64,000 nucleotides of DNA from Nitrospirota bacterium (GTDB lineage Bacteria > Nitrospirota > Thermodesulfovibrionia > UBA6902): the NCBI GenBank assembly GCA_016234115.1, contig JACRHD010000009.1, positions 1 through 64,000 of the forward strand. The letters run 5' to 3'. The notes below the pieces were generated by a model. That model ran no database searches. It was not told the origin of the DNA and worked only from the letters and a program-made list of their open reading frames with translations. Made by a program: the position numbers and the translations under genes. Positions 34,947 through 43,010 of the stretch are shown one piece after another (position 1 is the first letter of the stretch; every line of letters begins with the position of its first letter).

Positions 34947-35460
34947 CGTTCCGACCGTCATTACATTCAGCAGGATATTGATAATCATACCTTTTGTCCT
35001 TGTGGCCCCCGGAAATCCCCTGTTGGGCGCAGTGCTCTTTGCCGTTGCTTCACTGACCGACTTTTTAGACGGATACCTCGCAAGAAAATCGCAGCAGGTC
35101 ACGAAAATGGGCATCCTCCTCGACCCGATAGCGGACAAGCTCCTTGTCATCTCGGCGCTCATAGTGCTTGTGGACATGGCGACCATCCCGGCATGGATAG
35201 CTATCGTTATCATCGCGAGGGAATTTCTTGTTACCGGATTAAGGGTCGTTGCCCTTTCAAGGGACATCGTCATACCCGCTGAGATGGGCGGTAAAATAAA
35301 GGTGGTTGCCCAGATATCCTCCATTCTGGTCCTGCTGCTGGACCATACCCTTATCTCCATGGATTTATACAGCGCCGGCATTACCCTGTTGTGGATCTCC
35401 ATGGTCCTCGGCGTAGTGTCCGGGGTCCAGTATTTCATCCTTTTCCGGAAGAGGCTATGA
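34939..35460 (+). CDS. pgsA: CDP-diacylglycerol-glycerol-3-phosphate 3-phosphatidyltransferase
   Basis: 173 residues starting with TTG 34939. AAGGAG is 5-6 nt upstream and the family N-terminus INVPTVITFSRIL follows directly, so TTG is well supported. It makes phosphatidylglycerol phosphate in the inner membrane. The CDP-alcohol phosphotransferase motif is complete: DGYLARKSQQVTKMGILLDP with the two further Asp (DFLDG ... LDPIADK). Four to six membrane helices. Overlaps kdsC upstream and plsY downstream. Confidence 0.93.
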   Translation: MINVPTVITFSRILIIIPFVLVAPGNPLLGAVLFAVASLTDFLDGYLARKSQQVTKMGILLDPIADKLLVISALIVLVDMATIPAWIAIVIIAREFLVTGLRVVALSRDIVIPAEMGGKIKVVAQISSILVLLLDHTLISMDLYSAGITLLWISMVLGVVSGVQYFILFRKRL

Positions 35461-36122
35461 CGCCTGAGGCCCTTACGTTTTATCCGCTGATGTATCTTCT
35501 TGTGCCCGCCGCGTTCATCATGGGCTCCATACCTTTCGGACTCCTCGTGACGCGTCATAAAGGGGTAGACATCCGCACCATTGGAAGCGGCAATATAGGC
35601 GCCACAAATGTACTGAGGAGCGCGGGGAAATGGTCTGCGGTCCTGACATTGCTGGGCGATGCGCTCAAGGGCCTGGCGCCGGTGCTCATGTGCAATTATT
35701 TAATTTCCCTGAGAGTCCCCGCTGAAAATGCCGTTTTGTTTTATGGTGCGAGGGATTTCTGGGGCGGGCTAACCGGGCTTTCCGCTGTGGCAGGACACAT
35801 CTTTTCGGTGTTCCTTTCTTTTAAAGGCGGCAAAGGCGTTGCAACGGGTCTCGGGGTCTTAATCGCGTACAGTCCTGTAACAGCCCTCGCGGCGTCAGTG
35901 ACGTGGATCGCAGTGGCGGCGATTACAAAATATTCTTCGCTCGCCGCGATCATCGCAGTCGGCTCGGTGCCGGTCACTTTTGCGCTGCTTGAGTTCTCGG
36001 CGGTTAAAGTCATTTCCGGAATGTTGATCGCGATACTGATAGTCTTCAGGCATAAGGAAAATATAAAGAGGCTTATCGAAAAAAGAGAATCGAAGATAGG
36101 AGAGTTAAGAGTCAAGAGTTAA
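35457..36122 (+). CDS. plsY: Acyl-phosphate:glycerol-3-phosphate acyltransferase
   Basis: 221 residues from ATG 35457, overlapping the pgsA stop. It makes lysophosphatidic acid from acyl-phosphate, the first step of phospholipid synthesis in the membrane. The three PlsY motifs are visible: GSIPFGLL, GSGNIGATNVLRSAGK and AGHIFSVFLSFKGGKGVATGLG. About six membrane helices. The last residues (GELRVKS) and the stop codon are read from a heptamer array (36101-36128), so the natural C-terminus was changed or ended by the repeat. Confidence 0.93.
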   Translation: MTPEALTFYPLMYLLVPAAFIMGSIPFGLLVTRHKGVDIRTIGSGNIGATNVLRSAGKWSAVLTLLGDALKGLAPVLMCNYLISLRVPAENAVLFYGARDFWGGLTGLSAVAGHIFSVFLSFKGGKGVATGLGVLIAYSPVTALAASVTWIAVAAITKYSSLAAIIAVGSVPVTFALLEFSAVKVISGMLIAILIVFRHKENIKRLIEKRESKIGELRVKS

Positions 36123-36128
36123 GAGTTA
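36101..36128. repeat. Heptamer array giving the plsY stop codon
   Basis: Four GAGTTAA/GAGTCAA units overlap the plsY 3' end, followed by a TAGGGGC-type module up to about 36186. Confidence 0.85.
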
Positions 36129-36216
36129 TGTAGGGGCAGCCCCCTGTGTCTGCCCATTTGCAGGGTCGAGGCGGAGACTCGCCTGATATTGACAGCTATC
36201 GTCCGGAAATAATTGT

Positions 36217-37005
36217 ATGAAACAGCAAACGAAAAAAGCGGTAGTTCTTTTAAGCGGAGGGGTCGATTCGACGACTGTGCTTGCGATTGCAAAATCTCAG
36301 GGGTTTGAGATTTATGTGCTGAGCTTCGACTATGAACAGAGGCACAAGGTAGAGCTTGAGTCGGCGAAAAGAGTCGCCGTCGCATTCGGAGTTGCCAAAC
36401 ATCTTGTAATAAATTTCAACCTCCGGGACATCGGCGGGTCCGCGCTGACTTCAGAGATGGAAGTCCCAAAAGCAGGGGTCAGGGGTCAGGGGTCAGGGGT
36501 CAGGGACGACAACCAATCCCCAATCCCTGTCACTTACGTTCCGGCGCGCAATACGATCTTTCTTTCCTTTGCGCTGGGGTGGGCCGAGGTGTTGGGCTCG
36601 GCGGATATTTTTATAGGCGCAAATGCTGTGGATTACAGCGGCTATCCCGATTGCAGGCCCGAGTTTATAAGGGCCTTTGAAGATATGGCAAACCTCGCTA
36701 CGAAGGCGTCCGTAGAAGGTAAATGCAGATTTAAGGTCCATGCCCCTTTGATCAATCTCACAAAGGGAGAGATCATAAAAAAGGGGACCGGGCTTGGCGT
36801 GGACTACTCCTTGACATGGAGCTGCTATGACCCTCAAAGAAGTGAAGAGGTAATGGAGGCAGGGAGTGAGGAGGCAACCTCCATCACTCCATCACTCCAT
36901 CGCTCCATCACTGATTTCAGACCATGCGCAAAGTGCGACAGTTGCATTCTCAGGGCAAAGGGGTTCAGGGAAGCGGGCATACAGGACCCGGTCCTGGAAA
37001 CTTAA
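36217..37005 (+). CDS. queC: 7-cyano-7-deazaguanine (preQ0) synthase with two repeat insertions
   Basis: 262 residues. It converts 7-carboxy-7-deazaguanine with ammonia and ATP to preQ0 for queuosine. PP-loop [33 protein letters not shown] and [13 protein letters not shown] are typical. The zinc site is formed by Cys in SCYDP and [15 protein letters not shown]. The protein is longer than most (220-235) because two stretches have no counterpart in the family as I know it. One is [13 protein letters not shown] (translated GGGGTCA repeats, 36475-36506). The other is about 27 residues before the CxxC motif, read from ACTCCATC 8-bp repeats and their inverted partner (36850-36912). Both keep the frame and lie in loops, so activity may remain. 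Confidence 0.93.
   Translation: MKQQTKKAVVLLSGGVDSTTVLAIAKSQGFEIYVLSFDYEQRHKVELESAKRVAVAFGVAKHLVINFNLRDIGGSALTSEMEVPKAGVRGQGSGVRDDNQSPIPVTYVPARNTIFLSFALGWAEVLGSADIFIGANAVDYSGYPDCRPEFIRAFEDMANLATKASVEGKCRFKVHAPLINLTKGEIIKKGTGLGVDYSLTWSCYDPQRSEEVMEAGSEEATSITPSLHRSITDFRPCAKCDSCILRAKGFREAGIQDPVLET
36475..36506 (+). repeat. GGGGTCA heptamer array inside queC
   Basis: Four and a half perfect units, in frame. Confidence 0.9.
36858..36912 (+). repeat. 8-bp repeat (ACTCCATC) with inverted partner inside queC
   Basis: Four units of ACTCCATC/GCTCCATC are preceded by an inverted match (GGAGTGAGGAGG), forming a hairpin within the coding region. Confidence 0.75.
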
Positions 37006-37076
37006 AATTCTGCTTTAGGCGTCATGCCCGCTTACTGACTGCGGGAATGACTTTGCTGTCTGGGCTTCTCAATTGA

Positions 37077-37105
37077 TTGTCCGTCCCCATATCCTGTGAT
37101 ATAAT
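37077..37105 (+). promoter_or_regulatory. Promoter with extended -10
   Basis: TTGTCC (37077-37082), 17-bp spacer, TATAAT (37100-37105) with TG one base upstream. The predicted start is at about 37112, giving either a leaderless short frame or a leader of about 320 nt for the gene at 37432. Confidence 0.65.
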
Positions 37106-37431
37106 CCCGATATGTATCATTTCCCCTGGAAGCTTCCAACGGAAATTCATGAAAGATTACTGACCCGGCAATACCTAATGCTTAAGATGTGCCTGAATAA
37201 AGAAGACATAACTATCTTATAAGTTGAGATAAATATTATAAGGAGGAGCTGGTCAAAATAATTAAAGCAGGTTGGTGAGAGACCTGTGAAACAATCAGGA
37301 AGACGATGTTACTTTTTATAGCGGTGCAAGTCCGGCTAATTAATTGACACAAGAGGCGACAGGAGAAATTATGTTCTCAACTTATTTATCGGATTTCTCT
37401 GAGAGCTCTGTGGTCAACGAGGGAGGTCGAT
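37106..37431 (+). other. Long leader or undescribed RNA region upstream of the Cys-rich gene
   Basis: Bases 37112-37222 can encode 36 residues (MYHFPWKLPTEI ...) starting 7 bases behind the -10 box, but nothing else supports it. An AAGGAGG at 37240-37246 has no good start codon behind it. From 37264 to 37340 there are hairpins (CAGGT ... ACCTG) and the string GGTGCAAGTCCGGC, which resembles loops of structured RNAs. I could not match a known riboswitch or a complete intron. The stretch 37006-37076 holds a CGTCATGCCCG repeat. Confidence 0.4.
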
Positions 37432-37938
37432 ATGCATGTTAGGAGACATCATTCATCAACACAAAGGAAGAGTATGGACACTTGCGGAGACCCCTACCTT
37501 TCACAGGATATGAGATATGAGACTGCTGTCTGCAAAAGGTGCAATGCCGCATATCAAAACAAGAGATGGAGCTTCGATGAAAGTCTTCTGAGGAGGATGA
37601 ATGAATGGAAGGTCGTCAATAAGGTCCTTTGTCCCGCGTGCCAGAAGATCAAAGACAGGTTTCCGGGCGGGATCGTTACGTTGAAAGGAGAATTTCTCAG
37701 GGAGCACAAAGATGAAATCATGAACCTGATCAGGAATGAAGAGGAGAGGGCCATGGGCTTTAATCCCCTTGAGAGAATCATGGGAATAAATGTTGTCAGG
37801 GAAGGTATGGAGCTGACTACGACCAATGAAAAGCTTGCCCAGAGGATCGGCAAAAGCATTTACCGCGCTTACCACGGCAAGGTAGGGTATAAATGGTCCC
37901 GGGACACAAAGCTCCTCAGGGTCGCATGGGAGAGATAA
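37432..37938 (+). CDS. Zinc-ribbon-containing protein of the BCAM0308/NMD3-like family
   Basis: 168 residues with GGGAGG 6 nt before the ATG. Two CxxC pairs (CKRC about 34-37, CPAC about 67-70) form a zinc ribbon in the first half. The second half (GEFLREHKDEIMNLIRNEEERA ... TTTNEKLAQRIGKSIYRAYHG ... YKWSRDTKLLRVAWER) is a well-conserved domain of unknown function seen in proteobacteria and Nitrospirota. The ending VAWER and basic character suggest RNA or ribosome binding, but this is not shown. The reading frame is well isolated, with a possible long regulatory leader. Confidence 0.72.
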   Translation: MHVRRHHSSTQRKSMDTCGDPYLSQDMRYETAVCKRCNAAYQNKRWSFDESLLRRMNEWKVVNKVLCPACQKIKDRFPGGIVTLKGEFLREHKDEIMNLIRNEEERAMGFNPLERIMGINVVREGMELTTTNEKLAQRIGKSIYRAYHGKVGYKWSRDTKLLRVAWER

Positions 37939-38050
37939 TAGAGTTAAGAGTTAAGAGTTAAGAGTCAAGAGTTAAGAGTCAAGAGTTAAGAGTCAAGAGT
38001 TAAGAGTTTTGAAAAAGTAATTATCGCCGAACTCTAAACTCTAAACTCTG
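37939..38050. repeat. Heptamer arrays in direct and inverted order between convergent genes
   Basis: About ten GAGTTAA/GAGTCAA units (37939-38008), a spacer, then AACTCTA units in the opposite sense (38030-38050). The inverted units form the last codons and stop of the minus-strand HD-GYP gene. The pair can fold as a terminator-like hairpin. Confidence 0.85.
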
Positions 38051-39143
38051 TTTTTTGCCTGCTGAGCGCCCTCATGAAGGCCTCGACCACGTCCGGGTCA
38101 AATTGCCTGCCCCTGTGCCTGTGCAGCTCGGCCAGGGCAAATTCAATGCCGGGAGCGGCCCTGTAAGGCCTGTCGGAGGTCATGGAGTCATATGAGTCCG
38201 CAACGTGAAGTATCCTTGCCCCGACAGGGATTTCATCGCCTTTGAGCCTGTAAGGATATCCGGTGCCGTCAATCTTCTCATGGTGATATTCGATAAAGGG
38301 GATGACGTCTTTCAGTTGTTTGATTTCTCTGAGGATGGCGGCCCCCTGGGCGGGATGCCTTTTGACGATTTCGAATTCTTCCGGCGTGAGCCTTCCGGGC
38401 TTGTCCAGGAGATAATCAATGGTCCCGATCTTTCCGATGTCATGCAGAAGACCGGCAAGCCTGATATTTTTTATTTCATCACTGTCAATCAGCATTTCCC
38501 GCGCTATCTGCTCGGCGTATTGCGAGACCCTCTCCGAATGTCCTTTGGTCCACGGGCTTTTTGCGTCAAGGGAATTTATCATGACGCTGATGAGCTTTAT
38601 GAACAGCTCCTCCAGTTCTCCATATGATTCATTGAGGTCCTCAAGCATGTTGAAGAAGGCCTCCCGCCCCTTCCTCGCCCTCAGTTCTCTTTCTTTCATT
38701 TCGTTGATTGCCTCGGCATAGACGTCAATAAGCGCCTCGTAATCCTCCTCGGTCTTTTTTATCGCGGAAATGTCCGTCACGCAGTGAAGCGCGCCGATAA
38801 ATTCTCCCTTGTAAATCAGAGCAGAGGCGTCCACGAGGAGGCGCTTTTCAGGCAGGGGCGCATAAATTTCAATATTCCCCTTTTTGCCTTCTTTAAGCAT
38901 ATCTGCAAGGGGGCAGGTCCGGGGCGCCGCGCACGGCGGATGAAACAATTCGCAGCACTTCAATTTCTCCGGATTGTCGAAATTGCTGAAAAGGCGTTTC
39001 ATCGAGCTGCTGAAGAAAGCGATATTGAACTCGTCGTCGCTTATAAATGAGGGATGGGGGAGGGCGTCGATTATTTCCTTATGGGCCTCTATGTACTCTT
39101 TAAGAAGGGCGCGGGAGGCGGATTCATGTTTTAACGAGTTCAT
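38034..39143 (-). CDS. PAS-HD-GYP cyclic-di-GMP phosphodiesterase
   Basis: 369 residues. It likely hydrolyses c-di-GMP in the cytoplasm. The N-terminal PAS-like domain (about 20-130) contains several Cys (CCELFHPPCAAPRTCP, about 63-78), which could hold a metal or FeS centre. A coiled coil leads to the HD-GYP domain (about 185-360): LAGLLHDIGKIG (HD pair), VKRHPAQG, EYHHEKIDGTGYP with the GYP triplet, and LHVADSYDSMTSDRPYR. The start overlaps the upstream sensor gene by 20 nt, so both are made together. The C-terminal TEFRV and stop come from a heptamer repeat. Confidence 0.9.
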   Translation of the reverse strand: MNSLKHESASRALLKEYIEAHKEIIDALPHPSFISDDEFNIAFFSSSMKRLFSNFDNPEKLKCCELFHPPCAAPRTCPLADMLKEGKKGNIEIYAPLPEKRLLVDASALIYKGEFIGALHCVTDISAIKKTEEDYEALIDVYAEAINEMKERELRARKGREAFFNMLEDLNESYGELEELFIKLISVMINSLDAKSPWTKGHSERVSQYAEQIAREMLIDSDEIKNIRLAGLLHDIGKIGTIDYLLDKPGRLTPEEFEIVKRHPAQGAAILREIKQLKDVIPFIEYHHEKIDGTGYPYRLKGDEIPVGARILHVADSYDSMTSDRPYRAAPGIEFALAELHRHRGRQFDPDVVEAFMRALSRQKTEFRV

Positions 39144-40839
39144 TTTCTTTCAATTGCGACAGTTCGGAGTTCAGGCGTCTTATCTCTCTTTTCAGCTCCT
39201 TCATTTTAAGCTCTCTTCCCACAGCCATCTCATAGAATTTTTCGAGGTCCTCCACCTGTCTCTTGAGGTCCTGCTCCGATTGTTTCAGCTTCTGCTGCGC
39301 GCTCTTGAGGCCGGTGATATCGGTAGCTATGACGACCGTGTGCAGGTAGTTGCCTTTTTTGTCCCGGATGGGCCGCTGGCTCACATAGAACCAGTGATCA
39401 TCGGCGGTCTTCACTTCTGTCCTCTCCATCGGTTCTTCATTCCGGATGAGGTCTTCGCAATGGCCGCGCTGCGCCGTATCGCTGGTTGAAAGAAACTCAT
39501 AAAATTTCCTGTTGACCATCCTGTTCGCGGGCACTCCTGCGTACCTGGCGAAGCTGCTGTTGCACCTCTTGATCTTCAGCTCCTTGTCAATAAGGATAAT
39601 AAAATCAGTGACCGTATCGACCGTGGCCTCCCACTCTATCTTTCCCCTAGTCACCACTTTCAGGAGCTGATTGTGTTCTTCCTCCATCTGTTTTCGCTGC
39701 GTTATGTCCCTGGCGATATGAATAATGCCTATCATTTCGTTATTGCCGTCAAGTCTTGGAATCGACCGTATTTCGATAAATTTTTCGAGGTTGGGTTCGA
39801 ATATTTCATAGGTTGAAGACGTTGTCGTAACGACGCACTGACAGCTCGGACAATCCTGGGGCGGGGAGTCCGTGCCGTGATAATACCGGTAACACTTGTT
39901 CACTTTGCCTGGGTAAAGCTCCGGCAGTCTGAGAGTTTCCTGCGCGGTCCTGTTGGCCTGTATAATATTGAAGTCCTTGTCATGTATGGTTATCATGTCG
40001 GGTATGGCATTGAATGTGTCTTCCCAGTCCTGTTTGGACTGGAGCACCATCTCCTTCATCCTGGTGCGTTCCGTAATGTCCGTAATGGTCAGAAGGACCG
40101 CCGCCTTTTCCTCATTATCGCTCTCCGGCGTCGTGCCGCTTATGCGCGTTATTACGGCGGAAAAGATCAGCCGGATATCGGAAGGCCCGGGGGCGACGAC
40201 AAAATCTTTTTTCAGGGTCTCGCCTGTTTTCAGGTTCTTTTTGATTTCATCTTCAAGGGGCGTAATAAACCGGTCCAGTGTGAATGACGGAAACTGATCG
40301 TGCAGTTTTTCAAAGACCCTGTTAGTGAAAAATATGTTCAACTTGTTGCTTAGAACAATCAGGATTGAAGGGACCGAGACCATGATGTTGTCATTATATT
40401 CCTTTGAAGCCTTGAGGTTTTTCAGGGCGTCTTCAATGTGTTCCGCCATAAAATTAAAGCCGTTCGCAAGCTGGCCTACTTCGTCCCGGCTGTCGATCCT
40501 GATTCTGGTGTCCCATTTGCCCTGGGCTATTTCGAGCATGCCCGCGGTGAGTTTTTTCAGGGGGCGCGTAATCGTCTCCGACAGGAAAAAGGCGATGCAG
40601 AGAATAATAAAAACTCCGGCGATTGTCGTCACAAAGCCGATCACGGCGAAATAACCGCAGATACTCTCAACGACGTCCGGGGCGAGGCCTTCATTGAACA
40701 GTGTCTTGCGGATGATATGCTGGAAAATGACGTTCAGGGCGATTCCGCCGATCGTAAGGACAAGAAAAAAAGAAAGAAGAATGCTTTTTCTCAAACTCGA
40801 CTTTGACGAGACAATGCTATCGGGGCAATTGTTGTCCAT
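39124..40839 (-). CDS. Membrane sensor with HAMP and PAS domains, no output domain
   Basis: 571 residues. Two membrane helices (about 17-40 and 62-88) enclose a short periplasmic loop. A HAMP domain (about 90-145: TRPLKKLTAGMLEIAQGKWDTRI) is followed by three PAS domains (about 150-265, 275-390 and 395-515). The second has a Cys cluster (CYRYYHGTDSPPQDCPSCQC) of the same style as in the HD-GYP partner. The chain ends in a coiled coil. There is no kinase, cyclase or methyl-accepting domain. The partner HD-GYP gene overlaps its 3' end, so it probably signals by contact with that enzyme. Confidence 0.87.
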   Translation of the reverse strand: MDNNCPDSIVSSKSSLRKSILLSFFLVLTIGGIALNVIFQHIIRKTLFNEGLAPDVVESICGYFAVIGFVTTIAGVFIILCIAFFLSETITRPLKKLTAGMLEIAQGKWDTRIRIDSRDEVGQLANGFNFMAEHIEDALKNLKASKEYNDNIMVSVPSILIVLSNKLNIFFTNRVFEKLHDQFPSFTLDRFITPLEDEIKKNLKTGETLKKDFVVAPGPSDIRLIFSAVITRISGTTPESDNEEKAAVLLTITDITERTRMKEMVLQSKQDWEDTFNAIPDMITIHDKDFNIIQANRTAQETLRLPELYPGKVNKCYRYYHGTDSPPQDCPSCQCVVTTTSSTYEIFEPNLEKFIEIRSIPRLDGNNEMIGIIHIARDITQRKQMEEEHNQLLKVVTRGKIEWEATVDTVTDFIILIDKELKIKRCNSSFARYAGVPANRMVNRKFYEFLSTSDTAQRGHCEDLIRNEEPMERTEVKTADDHWFYVSQRPIRDKKGNYLHTVVIATDITGLKSAQQKLKQSEQDLKRQVEDLEKFYEMAVGRELKMKELKREIRRLNSELSQLKENELVKT

Positions 40840-41032
40840 AACTTGTTTCAGACCGGGCGGATTGAATTTATCTGAAATAATGAATTTCTTTTACACATAT
40901 GATTTAATCGGTATGAATACAGAAGAACTTTAATATATTAATTGGTTATGTAAACGCGTTAAAGTCACCTTACCTGCGGGCAGGCGCAATAAACTTGAAA
41001 AACTTCTTATATTACCTATAAAATCTTTCCTG

Positions 41033-41824
41033 ATGAGTATTCTGTTTGAGATCCTGAAAAACAAAAAAGAGGAGCTTCAGGCCGTTAAAAGCTCCGTGCG
41101 GCTGACCGAGTTGAAGGCACGCGCCAAGGACGCTCCGGCTGTAAAGCCGTTCAGGGCCGCTGTTCAGAGGGAACCGGGCGGCAGCGTAAGGTTTATCGCC
41201 GAAATTAAAAAGGCCTCCCCGTCCAGGGGCGTGATAAGAAAGGACTTCAATCTTTCCGAGATAGTGTCCGTCTACAACAGAAAAGACGGTGTTGCCGCCA
41301 TCTCCGTAATCACGGAGGAGCGCTTCTTTTCCGGCAGGCTCGATTATCTGAACAAGGCGAGGAAGAAGACCGTGAAGCCCCTCCTGAGAAAGGACTTCAT
41401 TTTCGATGAATATCAGGTCTACGAATCACGCGTCAACCACGCCGATGCGATACTGCTGATAGTGTCCGCCCTGGAGAAATCACAGTTGGGAGACCTCTTC
41501 GAACTCGCGAAGTGTCTTTCCCTGGAGTGTCTTGTGGAAGTCCATGACTGGAAAGAGCTCGACATGGCGCTTTACTGCGGGGCCGAGATAATCGGCATAA
41601 ACAACCGGGACCTTAAGACCCTTAATATAAACCTGAAGACCACCTTTGACCTGTTGAAGGACATACCCGACGACAGGACAGTGGTAAGTGAAAGCGGCAT
41701 TGAAACAAGGGCCGACGTGCTGGCCCTCGATGCCACACGGGCGGACGCAATGCTGGTAGGCACCACGCTCATGAAAGCCGCCGACATCGGGAAGAAGATT
41801 GACGAGCTGACGGGAAAGCAATAG
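41033..41824 (+). CDS. trpC: Indole-3-glycerol phosphate synthase
   Basis: 263 residues. It closes the indole ring in tryptophan synthesis. TIM-barrel motifs: FIAEIKKASPSRGVI, VAAISVITEERFFSG, PLLRKDFIFDEYQV, ADAILLI, LECLVEVHDWKEL, EIIGINNRDL, VSESGIETRADV and DAMLVGTTLM. All catalytic Lys, Glu and Asn positions are present. No ribosome site of note. It stands apart from other trp genes and is followed by an inverted heptamer repeat and argB. Confidence 0.95.
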   Translation: MSILFEILKNKKEELQAVKSSVRLTELKARAKDAPAVKPFRAAVQREPGGSVRFIAEIKKASPSRGVIRKDFNLSEIVSVYNRKDGVAAISVITEERFFSGRLDYLNKARKKTVKPLLRKDFIFDEYQVYESRVNHADAILLIVSALEKSQLGDLFELAKCLSLECLVEVHDWKELDMALYCGAEIIGINNRDLKTLNINLKTTFDLLKDIPDDRTVVSESGIETRADVLALDATRADAMLVGTTLMKAADIGKKIDELTGKQ

Positions 41825-41890
41825 GGTCCAGGATCCAGGGGCCAGGGTCCGGGAAAAACACGGCACTGGCCTCTGGACCCCGGTCCCATC
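41823..41890. repeat. Inverted heptamer repeat (GGGTCCA type)
   Basis: Units GGGTCCA/GGATCCA/GGGGCCA run to a short spacer and return as GGCCTCTGGACCCCGGTCCC. This is the same build as at 21666-21731. Confidence 0.8.
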
Positions 41891-41905
41891 AAAAGGAGAG
41901 ACTGA

Positions 41906-42787
41906 ATGAAAACAATGATCGAGAAGGCAAATATACTTATCGAATCCCTTCCCTATATAAAAAAGTTCTTCGGCAAGACTTTTGTCATAAAATACGGCGG
42001 CGCGGCCATGGTGGATGAGGACCTGAAGCACGCCTTTGCCCAGGACGTCGTGCTCCTGAATTTTATCGGCATCAAACCGGTGATAGTCCACGGCGGAGGG
42101 CCGAAGATAAACAAGGTCATGGAACAGATGGGCAAGAAGCCCACCTTTATTCACGGACAGCGGTTTACCGACAGTGAGACCATCGACATCGTAGAAATGG
42201 TGCTTGGGGGGCTGATCAACAAGCAGATAGTTTCCCTGATTAACAGCCACGGCGGCCGCTCTATCGGCTTAAGCGGAAAAGACGGCAATCTTATCCGCGC
42301 CCGTAAAAAGGTGATCAGGAAGGTGTCCCCGGACACGGGCGCGCCCGAAATAATCGATCTCGGTCTCGTGGGAGAAGTAGAGCAAGTAAACCCGCAGATC
42401 CTTTTCTCAATGGAGAGGGACGGCTTCATCCCGGTAATCGCCCCCATAAGCGCCGGCGGTGAAAACGAGACCCTCAACATCAATGCGGACTATGTCGCGG
42501 GGGCGATAGCCTCGGCCCTGAAGGCGGAGAAACTGATGCTGCTGACGGATGTGTCGGGGATCAGGGACAAAAACAACAAGCTGCTCCCGACATTGAGCAT
42601 AAAGAAAATCAAACCACTCGTGACAAACGGCACTATATCCGGCGGCATGCTGCCGAAGGTCCAGGCGTGCCAGAGCGCCCTTGCTGACGACGTGCAGAAG
42701 GCCCACATCATCGACGGCCGGGTCCCGCACGCGCTCCTCCTTGAGATATTCACGGAAAAGGGCATCGGGACGGAGATAGTGAAGTAG
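41906..42787 (+). CDS. argB: Acetylglutamate kinase
   Basis: 293 residues behind AAAGGAGAG. It phosphorylates N-acetylglutamate in arginine synthesis. Motifs: FVIKYGGAAM, IGIKPVIVHGGGPKIN, INSHGGRSIGLSGKDGNLI, IAPISAGGENETLNINAD, LLTDVSGIRD and TISGGMLPKVQACQSAL. The N-terminal helix before the kinase core is of the length seen in arginine-sensitive hexameric forms, so feedback inhibition is possible. No other arg gene is near. Confidence 0.96.
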   Translation: MKTMIEKANILIESLPYIKKFFGKTFVIKYGGAAMVDEDLKHAFAQDVVLLNFIGIKPVIVHGGGPKINKVMEQMGKKPTFIHGQRFTDSETIDIVEMVLGGLINKQIVSLINSHGGRSIGLSGKDGNLIRARKKVIRKVSPDTGAPEIIDLGLVGEVEQVNPQILFSMERDGFIPVIAPISAGGENETLNINADYVAGAIASALKAEKLMLLTDVSGIRDKNNKLLPTLSIKKIKPLVTNGTISGGMLPKVQACQSALADDVQKAHIIDGRVPHALLLEIFTEKGIGTEIVK

Positions 42788-42792
42788 GCGAC

Positions 42793-42959
42793 GCGCAAAG
42801 GGGAGCCTGCTACGGAATTTCTCTAATCGACAAACACCATTTTTACATTTTTGCTTCAGTGCCTTATGTATCTTCAATAATTAAGAATTTATTTGTCCTG
42901 TAAAAGTTTTTTTAAAAAAGGTGTCGTATAGAAATTCCTCCGCAGACTCCCCTTTGCGC
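42793..42959. mobile_element. Palindromic MITE-like element (167 bp)
   Basis: Terminal arms of about 30 bp (GCGCAAAGGGGAGCCTGC at 42793-42810, and GCAGACTCCCCTTTGCGC at 42942-42959) match almost perfectly, with GGAATTTCT/AGAAATTCC and CGACAAACACC/GGTGTCG continuing inward. The inside is AT-rich and has no gene. Sequence unlike the other repeats of this window. Confidence 0.8.
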
Positions 42960-43010
42960 TTTTACGGTCAGTACGACATGGACACAAGACCCCTGCCCCT
43001 TGCCCTTACA

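Noticed and set aside
37264-37340. Group II intron remnant or riboswitch (GGTGAGAGACC, GGTGCAAGTCC)
   Set aside because: Only short similarity; no domain V, no intron protein, no full riboswitch core. Kept only as an unassigned leader.
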